The notes: generated by a model from the sequence alone, not told the origin. A DNA stretch of 64,000 nt from Rallus limicola (GCA_022605955.1 JAKCOZ010000005.1:55196750-55260749); one strand, 5' to 3'; counted from the first letter of the stretch, positions 49,501-62,408 are shown. Numbers and translations: made by a program.

Positions 49501-50021
49501 TAGCTTATACACACGTCTGTGTAAGGCCTGGGTGTTTCACTGCCTCATGCTCCAAAAGAGCTAAACAGTGTTGGTCAGAAAATGCAAATAGCAGTCACAG
49601 AAGGGTTTGCCACCTTGTGTGGGATTTCCTACACTGCAGATGCCCATCCCCGTGCTGGCAACCCAAGGCTCCCTTCAGTGCTGACAGAGAGAAGGGGCCC
49701 CCAGAACAGGCGATCCCCTCCCTGACACCCCCAACCTTCCTGGGATCATGGCCTTGGGATGTGATGAATCTCCCCCTGTGCTGTGTGGGCTGGGATGCAG
49801 CCTGGTCGCCTTCCAGGAGAGGTTTCCTTGGGCTGCTGGGAAGAAAGAAGGCTGAGTTGCAAAGGGGATGCTGCGAGGGGGGGATTTAGAGCAGTGCCTT
49901 CACTGCCCCACTGTTCCCACCAGTCAGGAGGCAGGTCAGGATACGTCCTGTTTTGCATGAGATATCAGTAAAGCTGAGGAAACAGAGGTGACCACATGAA
50001 ATGCCAATGAAGCCTGAGGAG
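46581..50021. other. Non-coding intergenic sequence
   Basis: No supported gene. A GC-rich, CpG-containing patch at about 47500-47620 ('gatccgtggcggcgccttgg') follows an ATATTAAT run and may be regulatory. Frames of 116-136 codons at 47.6-48.2 kb have no recognisable family. Confidence 0.5.
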
Positions 50022-50240
50022 ATCAGAGAATCATAGAATGGTTTTGGTTGGAAAAGACCTTCAAGATCATCAAGTCCAATCATCAATCCATCCCTACTAG
50101 GTCCAACACTAGACAATGTCACCAAGGACAACATCTACTCTTCTTTTAAACACCTCCAGGGATGGTGATTCAGCCACCTCCCTGGGCAGTTGTTCAGTGA
50201 CAACTGCAGGGATGTGCTGATCTTCCAGAGTCACCTTCCA
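50022..50240 (-). repeat. CR1 LINE 3' end
   Basis: It begins 'agagaatcatagaatggttt', 'tggttggaaaagaccttcaa' and runs through 'cacctccagggatggtgatt', 'cagccacctccctgggcag'. This is the reverse complement of a CR1 tail and 3' region. Confidence 0.88.
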
Positions 50241-51156
50241 GCCTGAGCTGGACATGGCTGAAAACCATGGAAGGGTTTCCATCCTGTACTTCAGGGTTGG
50301 GGCAGGAGGGGGAGAGCAATGACATGGGGGGTCCCAGCAGACAGGAGCACTAAGGAAATCTGTGGGACTGTGGGCCAGCAATGGCAGATCAGAGACAGGC
50401 TGTGTTAGCTAAACCCTCATCCTCTCCACCATCGCCCAACATGATGCTCGTGATCCTGGAGAAGACCACGAGGCAAATAAACTAATTTTTATTCTTCCTA
50501 TGTTTTTGTAGTTTTCTTCTCTAATAATAAAGGACTGGAAAATCTATCTAGGTGCCCCAGTGAGGACCTCAAGTCTTGTTTGCAGTGGTAGGTAAAGGTC
50601 CACAGACCGTTGTGAACTGCTCACTAGCTAAATGAAAAATGGTCCTAAGAAACAAAAACTGCTGCTGTATCCAGGTTGATTTCAGGACATTTCAGCCACA
50701 AGAAATACATCAGAAATGTACCCAAAAAAAGCACAAGCCAGCATGTAATTACTATAATCTTATATCTTCAGAATTTAGGTCTGAAAATTCAGAGTTGGTT
50801 TTGGTTTTTTTTTAACAGAAATATATGACTTTTCATTTCAAACGTGGACAGTTGACATTTTAAATAGCACCTGTAGGGGAGAAGGTGTGAAACCAAGTGA
50901 AACTCAAATAATCCTCTGACTGATGCAAACCATTTCACTGGAACATCACAGGGAAACGTTTCAACAACAAAACCCATGACCTAATCTAATCTAAACTAAC
51001 TGTCCTCCAAAACCAATAATTTGAAGAATTCCCAGTGGGAATTCCTCCTTGTCATTGCCATGGGAGTGGTAAAAATGCCCGCTACCAACAGCTTGACCTG
51101 GATACATCGGTGGGAGGTGGACAACCCCAGATACCAGGACATCTTCCTTGGCTAGT
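50241..51156. other. Non-coding intergenic sequence
   Basis: No gene or clear repeat is visible between the two CR1 fragments. Confidence 0.55.
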
Positions 51157-51260
51157 AACAGAATCACAGAATGTCAGGAGTTGGAAGGTACCTCAAAAGA
51201 TCACCTAGTCCAACCCCCCTGCCAAAGCAGGATCATCCAGACTAAATCACACAGTGATGG
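51157..51260 (-). repeat. CR1 LINE 3' tail fragment
   Basis: 'taacagaatcacagaatgtc', 'aggagttggaaggtacctca' and 'cctagtccaacccccctgcc' match a CR1 tail in reverse. It resembles the copy at 62876-63085, so the two probably belong to the same subfamily. The left edge may reach about 51330. Confidence 0.85.
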
Positions 51261-53069
51261 AGATGCTGGAGAAGGAGCTGCAAAGGGAAAGTCTCCAATG
51301 GAGGATGGAGACCACTTTGCCAGAGCCAGGGCCCCTGTGTCATAAGACCAAACAGCCTCTTCTTATCCAGAGAAGGCCACAAAACCTCCTTGCAATGGGT
51401 TCAGTCAATCTCCATGGCTTTCACTCCTCCTAAGGGGAAAAAGGAATTACCTGCCAGCCAGCTTGTGGGGAAGGCACAGCTGCAAGTTGCAGCCTATGGG
51501 ATGAAGCTCCACCAAAGGGAAGGGCCAAAAGAGCCTCCTCAGACCTTGCATCTCCATTCTAGGTGGGTTCTTGGGTTGTTCAGAAAAGAATAGCAGCTCT
51601 TACTGCTTTCCTGCCTCACTAGAGCTGGCTGTGGGTTTCCACTTCTCGCTGGTCTCAAGCTTGGTAGAAGGCGTGGGAAGCATTTGGAGTCCAACCCAAT
51701 AACGAGTGCACAGTGGTTTGGGTTCTCAGGGGGTGTTAACTGCTTTCTCCTTGTAGAGATCTCCAAGTAGCTCTCAGACCCAAGCCTGGATCAGGGAACT
51801 TGATGATCTCTATCCCTAAAAGCAGAACCTGCAGAGGTCCAGGAAAACTTGTTCCTGCAGGTCTACTAGGTCGTGTAGGCACTGCCATGGGTTATGTGAT
51901 TAAACAGCATCACTGAGTTTGCAAAGCTGTCAATCCCATACCTTTCATCAGCACTTAATTCACAACAACAACAACAAAAAAAGCGCTATACCAGCCCTTA
52001 AAAGCTTTGGAGCTGCATTTCTCCTGGCTGCAGTAATACTTACTTACAATATGGACTCTAGCTGCTTTTTATGTAACTGCTGCTCTTAATCAGCTCAGTA
52101 TTAGCAGCTCTAACCTGCTCTTGCTTGATTTATTTTATTTTATTTCTAAAACAAACATAGATTTACAATCTCTCTGATTTCCCAGCTTTTATGCCACTCC
52201 GCTGAGGCGCTTTAAACATCTCATTTATCTCCCATACGCTGGGAAATTACAACCCCCTCCTCCCCAAAACAAACAAGCAAGCAAAAAAAAACCCCAACCC
52301 CTCCAGCTAAAATCTACACAGTTGGAAAGTGTTGATTTAGACAATAACCCTAAAATGGGTTAGGGAGAGACTAGAACACAAAAACAGACTTTTTTCCTCT
52401 CTTTTTTTGGTCTTTTTTTTCCTTGCAAAGACTGAGCTCTGGCTTGTGCTGACTTGTTCCAAGCCTGCTTCTATCGACACGTTGTGGAACGGGAAGGAAG
52501 CAGCATGAAGAGATATTTATTTCAGTCATTTGAGAAATTCCCTCAGCTTCCTTCCCTGCCCACTTCATCTCTACTTGTGCAAAGGGGGTTGGAAGCACTG
52601 GGAATAATTGGAGGTATCAGGCTTTCCGAACAAGGTTTGGATGGGAAGTGGGTAACATTTCTTTTCTGGTCTATATCACTTATGAAAAAAATTCTGCTCT
52701 AATCAGACTGACAATTTAAGGGTGATGCTTGTTCCCAGTTGATACGTTTGCTGATACAAAGAGCTGTACTTAGGAAAAGTATCAGTGCATTTTGCACTAG
52801 TGAGAGAACTCCTGTGCTCCCACATCCCAGTCCATTTTGATAATTGCATCATTCACTGAATATAATGCATATAATAGCAGGGTTGGGGTTTTTTTCTTAA
52901 TTGTTTTTGGTTTGGACTTCTCTCACATCTTCTCCCCCTCTCTCTCCTGCCTGATGCAACCACAAACTCTTTACGCTGTTGTATGTCAAACTAACAGGAA
53001 ACTTTCTCTTCCCTACTGTGTTTGATGTAAATAAGCAACTCAAAATCTTCCATAAATAAAAGGGACAAC
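51261..53069. other. Non-coding intergenic sequence
   Basis: No supported gene; ordinary unique sequence with short A/C-rich runs at 51960-51990 and 52260-52300. Confidence 0.5.
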
Positions 53070-53135
53070 ATTCATAGAATCACAGAGCCATAGAATAATT
53101 ATTATTATTTATAATAATGATTCCTTATAATTGTT
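53070..53135. repeat. Possible CR1 tail remnant running into an ATT repeat
   Basis: 'cattcatagaatcacagagc' and 'catagaata' recall the CR1 terminal octamer repeat, followed by ATTATTATTTATAATAATG. No CR1 body is visible. Confidence 0.4.
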
Positions 53136-53514
53136 TTCAACCTTTTTTTTGGTTTGTTTTATTCCCCCCCACACACACACTCCATAACATTTTTATTTAC
53201 CCACGTAAAAAATAACTGCAGGATGAATCTGATACCACAACACACATCACCTCCCTGTTAGCAGTCAAGGCTGGAATTTTTAATCCAAGATATCACCCAA
53301 ACACTGAACTATCTCTCCATCCTTTAACGAGCAAGACCCAGCGACTTCCCAAAACCAGAAAGCGTGCAAAACCACAAAAGTCTCCTCTGTATTGATGGGG
53401 ATGGGTGGGATAGTTCTAAACCTAAACCCTCCATTCCGGACCACATCCCCAAATGTAAATAAGCACACAAGCATGTTGCTACATATTTTTACAGAGATAA
53501 TTACCAACGGCCTT

Positions 53515-53680
53515 ATCAGCGGTGAGGAATTCTGCGGCGCTCACATCATTTATCCGTTGTGCCCTCTGCTGGATAGAGCACACAAGGCAAGCAAGATTAT
53601 TCCCAATTAATTTTTGGCATCATCACTTGGCATCTGCTCGAGGAATGCAAAGCGTGAAATTTGTAGTAGCAGGTTTAATA
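53515..53680. promoter_or_regulatory. Candidate conserved element with a CTCF-like core
   Basis: GCCCTCTGCTGG at 53561-53572 is a perfect match to the reverse complement of the CTCF core CCASYAGRKGGC. Nearby are 'ccaattaatttttggc' (a homeodomain-type TAATTA-like site) and 'aggtttaatatttgatcc'. The stretch is repeat-free. Whether it is bound cannot be told from sequence. Confidence 0.4.
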
Positions 53681-56639
53681 TTTGATCCAGCCAAAAATAT
53701 TTTTGCTACAAGGACTTACCTTTGGTGGTGCTTTCCTCCCTCCTCACATCCCCTCCTCCTCCTCTGCTCCGTGTTGTTTCGTTGCCACCGAGCCTTGTTT
53801 ACGGTCCAAATGGAAAAAAAAAAATCTGCCACCAAACACCATACGTGGCAGGAATAATTTCATGCTGTGCAAAATTTGTTTCATTTCACATCCTGTAAGA
53901 ATAATTACTTAGCATAATGCCACTTAAGCTGTATTTCTAGCTGCAAACATTAAGGAAATGGTAAAAAGCTAGATCCTGGTTGGGAGGGGGGGTGGAGGGG
54001 GGAAAGGGTATTTAGGGGTCACTGGGGTTTCTTAAAACTAGTTGCTTTTAACACCAGGGATAACAAGAAGAATTAAAACATTATGAGTGATGTCATTGAA
54101 TTAAAAACCACAAAACCCCCTCAATATTTTCAATGATATTTGAGGTCACCTGATAGGACACTGCCTTCAGAAGGAGAGGATAAAACACCCGGCCCATATT
54201 CCCCATGTTTCTCATGTTTTTTGTAATTAATTTTATTTCAAGGTGACAGTTACCCAAACCCTCCTAAATAAAACACCATGGGAAGAAGCTGGATCCCCCT
54301 CATGTCATGTTAGCAACTCAAATTCTTACATGATGGAAAATAGGACTGAGTAGGTTTGGAGGAGAGTCAATGAGATGGATGAGAGGCGTGTTTTGACCCA
54401 ATATCAGCACAAGTTGTGCAAATAATACTGTAGTGCTTTGGGGCAGTGTGATGCACTGTGCCAAAGGGGTCCCTGACCTCCCTCCTGGGAGCCCACAAGA
54501 GGGAAAGATCCTCTTTCACATCCAGTCAGCATTATTCGTGGTTCAGTCTTACCTTCCAGCAAAAGCAAAGTGCAGTCTTCAATCACATGCAGGACTGGCA
54601 TGGTCGGTCCAATTGAATTAGTTCAATTGAGTTTAAAGATTGAAAAAATGACTATGGATTTTTTTTTTATTTAAATAAATATGGTTTTCTTGATGTCAAA
54701 CCACAACTTGGAACCAAGTAAATTCTTACTTTTGCATTCCCAAACATGAAACAATCTCCTACAGAGGACTTCTCTTGAGAAGTACCTTACCCCCCTCATT
54801 TTTTTAACCAGCAGGGACAACGCTCATGTACACCAAGGATTCCAGGCTGACCTTCATCTTCCCTGAGGCCACTGTGCCTCTTCCTCTCTCATTAGCAAAA
54901 ACCCACTCTTGCCATAGCGTGACCAACAAAGCTTTACTGATAAAACTCGCTGATAATCAGTATGTTTGTGTTGGGTTTGTTCAACCCAAACAAAGGGCAA
55001 AGTCTCAAGGTTTGTTAGAGGCAGGGTGTGAAGGATCACTGGGTGGATGGAGGCTGTCAGTCACACCACTCCATCTCCAATCAGCTCTCCACCGGCACAA
55101 ATTCCCCTGGCTCCACTCATCTGAATAAAGTTATTCCAATTTATACTCATTTCTTGTTTTCACTCTGTTTCAAAAAAAGCCTTTATTGAAACGTAAAGTT
55201 TGAATCTAGCAGGAGTGTCAAGAGGCAGTAAGGGAGAAATAAATTTTAAGGAAAAAATGGCAACGATTCAGGCATGCAAGTCATTCTTCTGGCCTGAAAT
55301 ACACAGCAGATCCTCTCTGGGGAGGCTTTATGAGTAGCAGTGTCCTTCAGATGCCATTTTTTAAAAGTGGCTTTACTGCTAAATCAAAGGATATGACAAA
55401 AAAGTCCCCCCAAACCCTCCAAAGCCATTAGTCTTACATGGTTTTCATCCAAAGTTCAGCAAGCTGCTGCTGTACCTGACCAGCAACAATGCATTACAAC
55501 TCTAAAATACCCAAGAGCACTCAAACTCACACATAGAAGGGACAGCATTTGGAGGACATGGTGTCACCAGCACTCACCATCCTCATTGCATGGCCTTTCA
55601 TGGTCATGGAACCAGGCAGCATCTCGCAGCCATCTGACAGGGGCAACAACACAAGCACTCGCTCTGGCTCCATCGGGAGACCCAAACCAAACAGCTTTTT
55701 GGAGGGTACTGACTATGATGTCTTCATTCCCAACCATGAGTGGTGTGGGAACTTTAGCCACCTGTTTGCTCATGTAGCACCACAGTCTACATGTAGAACT
55801 GGTATGTAGCTCTCATGTAGCTCCTGGTCCTGGAACTCCCTGGAAAGATGGTGAGGGGTCCAGCATGGGTAGAATTTGTCAGGGTATATGCACTGCCATC
55901 ATAGTGGGAGGTGCCATCCTTAATGTGGGCACCTTATTTCTAAAGTCCTTCACATGCAGAGGCTAGGGGACATCAATAGGATTTTGTGCTCTAAAATCTC
56001 CAGCTTGATATCTTCCAGGCTATTTCTGTGTATAAGATGCTTTCATGACCTGGCTAAAGTTTTATTCTTATTTAAAATATGCAATGGGGGACACAGGGGA
56101 AGAAGGGGATAAGTATGTTCAAATTAATGCAGCACCTACCAAAATCAACATTAAAAATCAATTCACATGAGAACATCCAAGTGCCTCCATGCTGAAATAT
56201 TTCCTGTCTATAAATCCCATCACCAAACTCAGGGATGACTCAAAGGCATCCAGAATTGTCCCCTGGGTACATGAAAATCTCAACTCTGCTCTGCTTGACC
56301 TTCGGGCAGTTGTAAACTGTCAAGAACAAAGGTGTCACCTCACAGATCTTCTCCCAGGCTGCTTTTGGGCAGGTTTTGGTAACGTACATGTACACATGTA
56401 AGACACGTGGATTTCAACAGCAGTTCAGGATGGATCACCCTGTGCCACGTCTGTCTCCATGGCAAATATAAGCTGCCAACATCTTCATGATGGACAAGCC
56501 CAACAATTTAGCAGTTGCCTCTTTTTTTTTTTTTTCTTCTTCTTTTTCCCCTTAATTTTTTTTAAACACCACATTGAATCCCAACGGGATTTGGGGGTTT
56601 TGTTTTAATGGCAAGGCAAGAATTTGCTGATCCTCCCCG
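53681..56639. other. Non-coding intergenic sequence
   Basis: No supported gene. It includes G-rich 'gggaggggggg' runs near 53980-54005 and a poly-T/pyrimidine tract at 56519-56550. Frames of up to 100 codons show no domain. Confidence 0.5.
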
Positions 56640-57000
56640 TGGCGAAGTTACTTTCAAGTCAGTGAAAGTTCTTGGCCCGTGATGAAAAGTCTTTGCCAAT
56701 TAGCGCTCAACAACTTCAATTCATCCCTCCTGGTTCAAGATGAGTAGGAACCTAATAAGGCTGCGATAAAAGGGCAAAAGGCACCGAGTACCCAAAGGGG
56801 ATTAATGGGCTCTTCCATTTATTTTTCTTCCTAACAGCTGAACTGTTACAAGTATTGACGGTCTTCAAACGCCCGGGCGCCGGGGGTCTCCAATGGCCAT
56901 CTCCAGCTTCCCGGCCCTGAGGGGCGAGGGCTTCCCCCTGGGCGATGCCAAAACCAACAAAGCCCCGGGGATCAGGTAATGAAACTTCAGCTTTAACCCC
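56640..57000. promoter_or_regulatory. Candidate conserved non-coding element with homeodomain sites
   Basis: A repeat-free stretch holds 'gccaattagcgctc' and 'ggggattaatggg'. GGATTA (56799-56804) is the reverse complement of TAATCC, the site preferred by OTX/bicoid-type homeodomains. It ends in a CpG-rich patch near 56870-56945. Regulatory function is inferred from motifs, texture and position 3' of the inferred TMEM260 gene. Confidence 0.35.
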
Positions 57001-57279
57001 CCCCCCTCCTCCCTTCCCCTCCTTCTCTTTGAGATTTATTTACTGGCAGCTGACAAGGGGCAAATTCAGCTGGAATTGTGTAGTCAAGGCCCTGTCAAGC
57101 CTTCAGAGGCACCCTTATGTCGAATCACCTTCCTGACTGGCATGTCGCTGAAAAGCCCTCGGCGCTGGTCCTTAACAGCTCCCGACAGCACAAAGGACAC
57201 TCCAGACAGATGCCTACATGGCATCCTGCAGCATTTTAAAAGAGAATTAGTGGTTTTAATTATGGTCGTCCTATGAAAG

Positions 57280-58210
57280 GAAACCATGCAAGCTCGGCAG
57301 GAGACCTTTGATCAAACCCTTTTGCTAGCACAATGCCGCGGAACTGTGACTATTCCTAGCAAGGGGCCTTTTCTCGCTGAATGACTCACCAGTGATCTTT
57401 GAATGCAGACAAGTTCCTCGCCCTCCCTCTTCATTAGCGAGCATTTCTATACAGGCCCTATATAGTGCGCGGAGTCTCGGAGCTATACAATGCGGGGGGA
57501 AAAAAGAATCCCTACAGATTCTGGCCTCTACTTAGGAAGTGCTGAAGGACTCTGAGTGACTTTATTCATTAAAACAGGTTGCTATTAATTAACTGTCATA
57601 ATAAAATAAAGAACTATTATTTGCATTTCTTAGCGCGCTCCCCTTTAGTAATATGTATAAAAGATGCTTGTAACAAAAATGAATTTATAAGGGAGAAAAA
57701 CCCCTCAGAAGTCTTTTTTAACCCCCCTTTCTCCCTTTATTTTATTATTTTTTTTAAGGTCTAGGCAGCAGGAGCCCGACTAATTATTGGGACCGGTTTC
57801 GCCAAGAGAACAAATAGAGGTAAAACACAAATATGAAAGTAATTAGGAAAATGCAAAATCCTGTTTACTTGGCAACCGATTCATGCAACTGAGACTAACG
57901 AAGAGCAAATCAGCTTTGCTTGTTTGATAAACTTAAAGGGTGCCACCTAAGAGGAGGCTGATAAAAATTAAACTTCCGCCGGCGTCCCTCAGCACCGCCT
58001 TTTAGGGAGCGGGCTCAGAAGCATCTCGTCTGCGAGCACCAGCAAATCTCATTTGAACAGATTCAGGAGGGAGGGATTCTGTAACTTCCATCGCTCTTAA
58101 ATGCCTCCCCCTTCACGGTCGGTCAGCGGGGAGACCTTCAAGCTGAAGGCCCAGCACGGACACCCCTTATCAGACGGGCACGGCACATGTGAACAGCGCA
58201 GTTGAAACGA
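57280..58210. promoter_or_regulatory. Candidate conserved non-coding element with TCF/LEF and AP-1 sites
   Basis: CCTTTGATCAAA (57305-57316) is an ideal TCF/LEF site. TGACTCA (57382-57388) matches AP-1, and 'gatctttgaatg' (about 57393-57404) is a TCF-like variant. The block is repeat-free and mixes CpG-bearing sequence with AT-rich, homeodomain-type segments ('taattattggg', 'ctattaattaactg'). This texture is typical of deeply conserved enhancers, but conservation was not tested. Confidence 0.4.
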
Positions 58211-60283
58211 GTTGAGCTTTGCTCCCTAAAAAATACCCCACCCCAGCATCATGTTTCCACTGCTCTTCACACCTGGGAAGGCTCTTGCTGGTGGGAAAGT
58301 TCTCCTTGTAGCTCGCATCGCTGCTCACTGTGATATATATGAAGATACGTTACTCGACGCAGGCCACAGGCTGGGATACCTTTGTCCAGCCCCTCTTTTC
58401 CCCCAAGTAGATAGTGGAATCCACAAAAGCTTCCAATTATTTCAAGACTATGCAGCTAAGGAGAGGCATCTAATCAAGATAAAGAAAACCCTCAGCTCAG
58501 TATATTTGCTTGAATGGATTTTCAATAATGCAGGTAACAAAAGCATTGAAAAATTGGATTCCTGATGCTTTTCTGCTAGGCTGAAGGACTGATTTTGAGA
58601 AGGGAGAAGAAAGCCAGCCCTGAGAAAGCTGCATGGAGGAATGTATGATATTCCCCCTGCTCTGTACAAACACTTCTGTGGTGATTGAGAGAAAGGAAGA
58701 GATTTAAGTGAGGCACGGTCAACCTGAAATGTAGTCAATTACAACACAAAGAGTTAAAATGACACCCCTGAACCGCTCCTCTTCCTTCTCCCCCTCTGCT
58801 TTGTGGCTTTGCAACCCAGAAGCCATAGTTTTTTTCTTTCTTTTTAATTGCCTATTTCTCATCTGTGGTTTGGGCAGAAATCCTTTCTAGGGGGGAATCC
58901 TTTCTGGGGGGAATTGCTGTGGGAATCATACTATGAAAATAAATCAGAATGAGAGGGAGAAAAATAAAGGATGCTTTTTTTTTGTAGCCCAGAGTTGAGA
59001 GATTCCTAGATGGCAGCTTGATTTCTATGCAGGCAGCATTCAATAAAAGTCGATCTGGGAAAATTCAGCACTCTCTGAGAACAGCAAAAAAGTAGCCTAT
59101 CCTTTTCAAGGGATCTCTTAGGATTTATAGTCACACAAGCCTAAATCTGCACTTACGTACATGCACAGCAGAGATCACATGTGGTACCCAAACCAGACCA
59201 CCAAGAGCATCCACAGGCAACACTCCTGGTTCCTGCATGCATCCTGCTCTAGATGGGAAGCTTCCAGAGGTGCTGCTGTGTAATGCGATCTTTGGAGACA
59301 CACTTTCCTCTCTGAAAGTTTTACTAGTCAGGACAAATTCCTGCACAGCAATTTCTCACCTGTTAAACACTGGGCTGAGATCTCACAGAAACAGTGAAGT
59401 ATGAAAATTTAGATGAACACAATTTTCCAGTAGCAATACCACACTTCTGGGTCTGCTTAAAGCATCTTCAGGACTTACCAATCAACATGATGAAAACCAG
59501 GGTGTTTTATATCTTTTTTTTTTTTGAAAACAAGTAGCTGAGCTCTTGTTAACAGAGTCAGCTGGGCTTTGCAGTGGTCTGAAAAGCAGGATGGAGTCAC
59601 ACTCTGTTCATCTCTAGAACTGCAGTTCTGGTACCTGCGAGGATGTGGCAGAGAAGAGCATTAACGGGCTGGAATGGAAAGGGGCTGCAGAGCAGGTGCC
59701 AAGAGCCACAGGGAGAGGGGTGTCCCAGGGGAGCTGCTCTCGTGTCCCCAGGCAGGATCTCAGCACCACAATCCCTCTACCCTGATGCAGATGCAGCGCA
59801 GGAGATGCCATGGTGCCACCCACATTCATGGTGCTCTGCAAAGGAAAATACAACTTGCTCGCTCGACCTTGGAAAACTAGCAGTGATAAAGCCCACCTCA
59901 GCACAAAATCCCAGGGTAATGAAGGTAACTATCCCCCCAAAGCAAGGGCGGGGAGGGGGGCCCAGCATCCCACACCAGGGCACGGTATCTGCAGCTCCCC
60001 AGGGCACCCTAACCACCCTGTCCCAGGACCACAAGAACACACAGACACAGCACAGCTAAACACAGATAGCTGCAGAAAATACCTTGGCTCAGTAACAGGG
60101 GAAAGATTTCAAGGCTAAATATAAATATATATTTTTGTAAATATATATATATATTTATATATATATATTTGCACCTATAAATGAGGCTGAGTTCATTAAA
60201 AAAAATTAAAATCTTCAGAGCACAACAGATTCACAGGTTTCTTGAGAGCTTTTCTGAAAGCTCTCATTTTTGAAATCCAGCGT
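58211..60283. other. Non-coding sequence downstream of TMEM260
   Basis: No supported gene. A plus-strand frame of 138 codons (59643-60059) lies in GC-richer sequence and has no domain. An AT dinucleotide tract lies at 60118-60172. Confidence 0.5.
60118..60172. repeat. (TA)n microsatellite, self-complementary
   Basis: Several runs of ATATAT are broken by TTTTTGTAA and TTT. It can form hairpins or cruciforms. It sits about 110 bp beyond the candidate polyadenylation signal of TMEM260. Confidence 0.93.
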
Positions 60284-60532
60284 TTTATTTAGGGATGAGC
60301 TTTTTTTTTTTTTTCCCCCCTTCCCCACACACAAAAACAATACAAACAGCTCATTTGGCAACAGTGATCAAAGACCAAACAACAGCACGTTCCCGCAGAG
60401 GCAATCACGCTTCATTTCTTCTCTGCTGCCATTTCTGTCACCTTTTAAACCCATTCTTGCGTTGGCAAGGACTAATTCCAATTCTAAGTCAACCTTTTTC
60501 AGCACTTCAGCAGGTGGGTGGAGGAGCGGGCG
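60284..60532 (-). other. TMEM260: TMEM260 3' untranslated region with AATAAA
   Basis: Downstream of the stop codon the first canonical AATAAA on the minus strand is at 60289-60284, giving a short 3' UTR of roughly 250-270 bases if used. A poly-A run (minus strand) lies just before it at 60314-60301. Longer alternative ends are possible. Confidence 0.5.
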
Positions 60533-60805
60533 CTACCCAGCTCCCCCCCTCGCATCTTTTTTCATCTTCCTCAGCCCCTGCAGCTCTTTTTTCAGGTGCT
60601 TCACAGCCTGCAGAATATCCTGGCGCTGGGGATCGTCTTCTGCTTTCTCTGTGTACAGAAGGAAATGCCTCACTGTTTCGGAGAGCAGCGCTTCGGGATC
60701 GTGGTCCAACCGATGGAGACGCAACATCCTCTCGCAGGCGATGGCGTAGTTTTTGTGCCAGTTCACTGGGTGATTGGGATGAGAGTTGACAATTTCTTTG
60801 TAGGA
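60533..60805 (-). CDS. TMEM260: TMEM260 last coding exon (C-terminal 90 residues)
   Basis: The acceptor cccttcaacag precedes [20 protein letters not shown]; the frame ends with GGAG and TAG at 60535-60533. The product looks helical and charged (for example [30 protein letters not shown]), consistent with the C-terminal luminal helical/TPR region of TMEM260. TMEM260 is an ER multi-pass GT-C glycosyltransferase (DUF2723) that adds O-mannose to IPT domains of plexins and MET-family receptors. The exon starts in phase 0, matching the end of the preceding exon at 61911. Gene identity comes from recognising the protein sequence; the exon structure is read directly. Confidence 0.8.
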   Translation of the reverse strand, partial: SYKEIVNSHPNHPVNWHKNYAIACERMLRLHRLDHDPEALLSETVRHFLLYTEKAEDDPQRQDILQAVKHLKKELQGLRKMKKDARGGAG

Positions 60806-61910
60806 CTGTTGAAGGGACAATAAATAATGAGGAGGAAAAAAAAAACCAAAAAAAAAAACAAAAAAGGGAGAAATTAATTGAACGAAGGGGACCAACAGCT
60901 CTTAACAAGTGCTTCAAAACTGCCTGCAAAGAGGAACAGATGCTATTTAGATGTCCAAGTCTAGAGTTGGAGCATTTCTGTATCTCTATGTTTGCTGTGT
61001 GATGTACAATAGCGTGGATCAGATAGCCAAGGGGGGCTGGAAACGTTTCTTTTCCTACAGCAGCTGTTTGCTTAGAAACGTTACAGAGGAGCGTGGTAAC
61101 CCCAACACACACCGCGTGACACCAGGCTGGGGGAGTAAAAAACCAGAAGAGATTTTAAACCAGAAAAACCTGGAAAGACTCTGACTCAGTATTTCAGGAG
61201 ATCAGGACATATGTCTTCCACAGGACTTGAGCAGTCTGCTGACCTGAGTGGGAATATTCAAAAGCTCAACAGCGGGCACGTGCCTGAGAACTCTGCAGAA
61301 CAGCAAAAACCAGGGCAAAGCGGGCAAGAGTTGAAAGGAAACTGTGTGTTGAGTCTTTGTAGGGGTATGAAACACTCCTCCTCTCTGTGGACACGCACTG
61401 ATCTGTGCATCTGTTGGCATCTTGGGCAGTTGAGTGTTTCCAGAGATACCTACACCAGCTTCTGGGTGTTATTCTTTGGGGTGAAATGCCACAGAATTAA
61501 TTTGCAGCCGTAAGACTGTTGGATTTTACTTGCTGGCTCGGATGTGTGACTGTGTAATGACAGAGAGGACGAGCGCAAAGAGGGGACTTAAGGACAAGCT
61601 CTTGGCATGGGTTTGGAACCCAGCACAGACAACATAATTAGAGCAAAATCAGGGTGTTGACTGGCTAGCTTTTGGCATCCTCTGTGACCGAGGGGGCAAG
61701 TAGGAATGGATAAAATCCCCAAACAAATCTCTTTGGATCTGTTGTGTGCGTGGTTTGGATGAACAAGGGAGAATGGGAATTACAGGACTGCTGACCTATA
61801 TGGAAACACCACACTTTGGTTAAAAAAGGGGGGAAAAAAATCCAAACCCAAAAAAAGCAAAAAGAGATGGAAACCGTGGGGATCGTCCCTAACCGAAATA
61901 CGCGACTTAC

Positions 61911-62001
61911 AGTGTAAGCAAAGCTGTAAAGTTGTGATTTCACTTCCGCAGTCACACGGGCAGTTTCTGCCAGCTCAAATATAAAGAAAGCTGTTTTCAT
62001 C
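61911..62001 (-). CDS. TMEM260: TMEM260 penultimate coding exon
   Basis: A 91-base exon lies between acceptor ttctcctag and donor gtaagt. It completes an Arg codon and encodes MKTAFFIFELAETARVTAEV and ten further residues ending in YT. It ends on a codon boundary (phase 0). The amphipathic helical character continues the C-terminal domain. Phases fit both neighbours. Confidence 0.82.
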
Positions 62002-62408
62002 CTAGGAGAACAGGAAAAACTTCCATGTAACACCTGCCTCACGTAACCAGCCCACGTCACGTGGCTATACACATCTTCAACACGTCCACGCAGCTCCTAC
62101 AGTAAACTGTCAGCAATACAACTTTCCCTCCATTGTGTATTTTCTCACCCAACACCCAAATTAACCCTCTGCTCCTCTGAGATACTTTGAGCAGAACCTT
62201 CTGGTGAACAAAGCCACCACTTCCCTGAAGGATGTGCCAGAAGCCACACGCCCTTCTCATCACTCCGCCAACCCTTCCCTTCCAAAGCCTGGCACACAGA
62301 GGTCTGATGAGGCCACGCACCACCCCACTGAGCTGCCCATGTGGGTGTGTATTTCCACACCAGTGAGTCAGCATTGCCCACTGGCTGTTGGAAGCAAAAG
62401 AGCATCAC

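Noticed and set aside
1..60000. OTX2 coding exons expected near TMEM260
   Set aside because: I looked for homeodomain-type sequence (WFKNRRAK-like) among the frames and found none; OTX2 should lie further left, outside the window.
60270..60823. Plus-strand frames of 101-164 codons and a second minus-strand frame of 201 codons over the last TMEM260 exon
   Set aside because: They overlap the real coding exon in other frames and do not continue into neighbouring exons.
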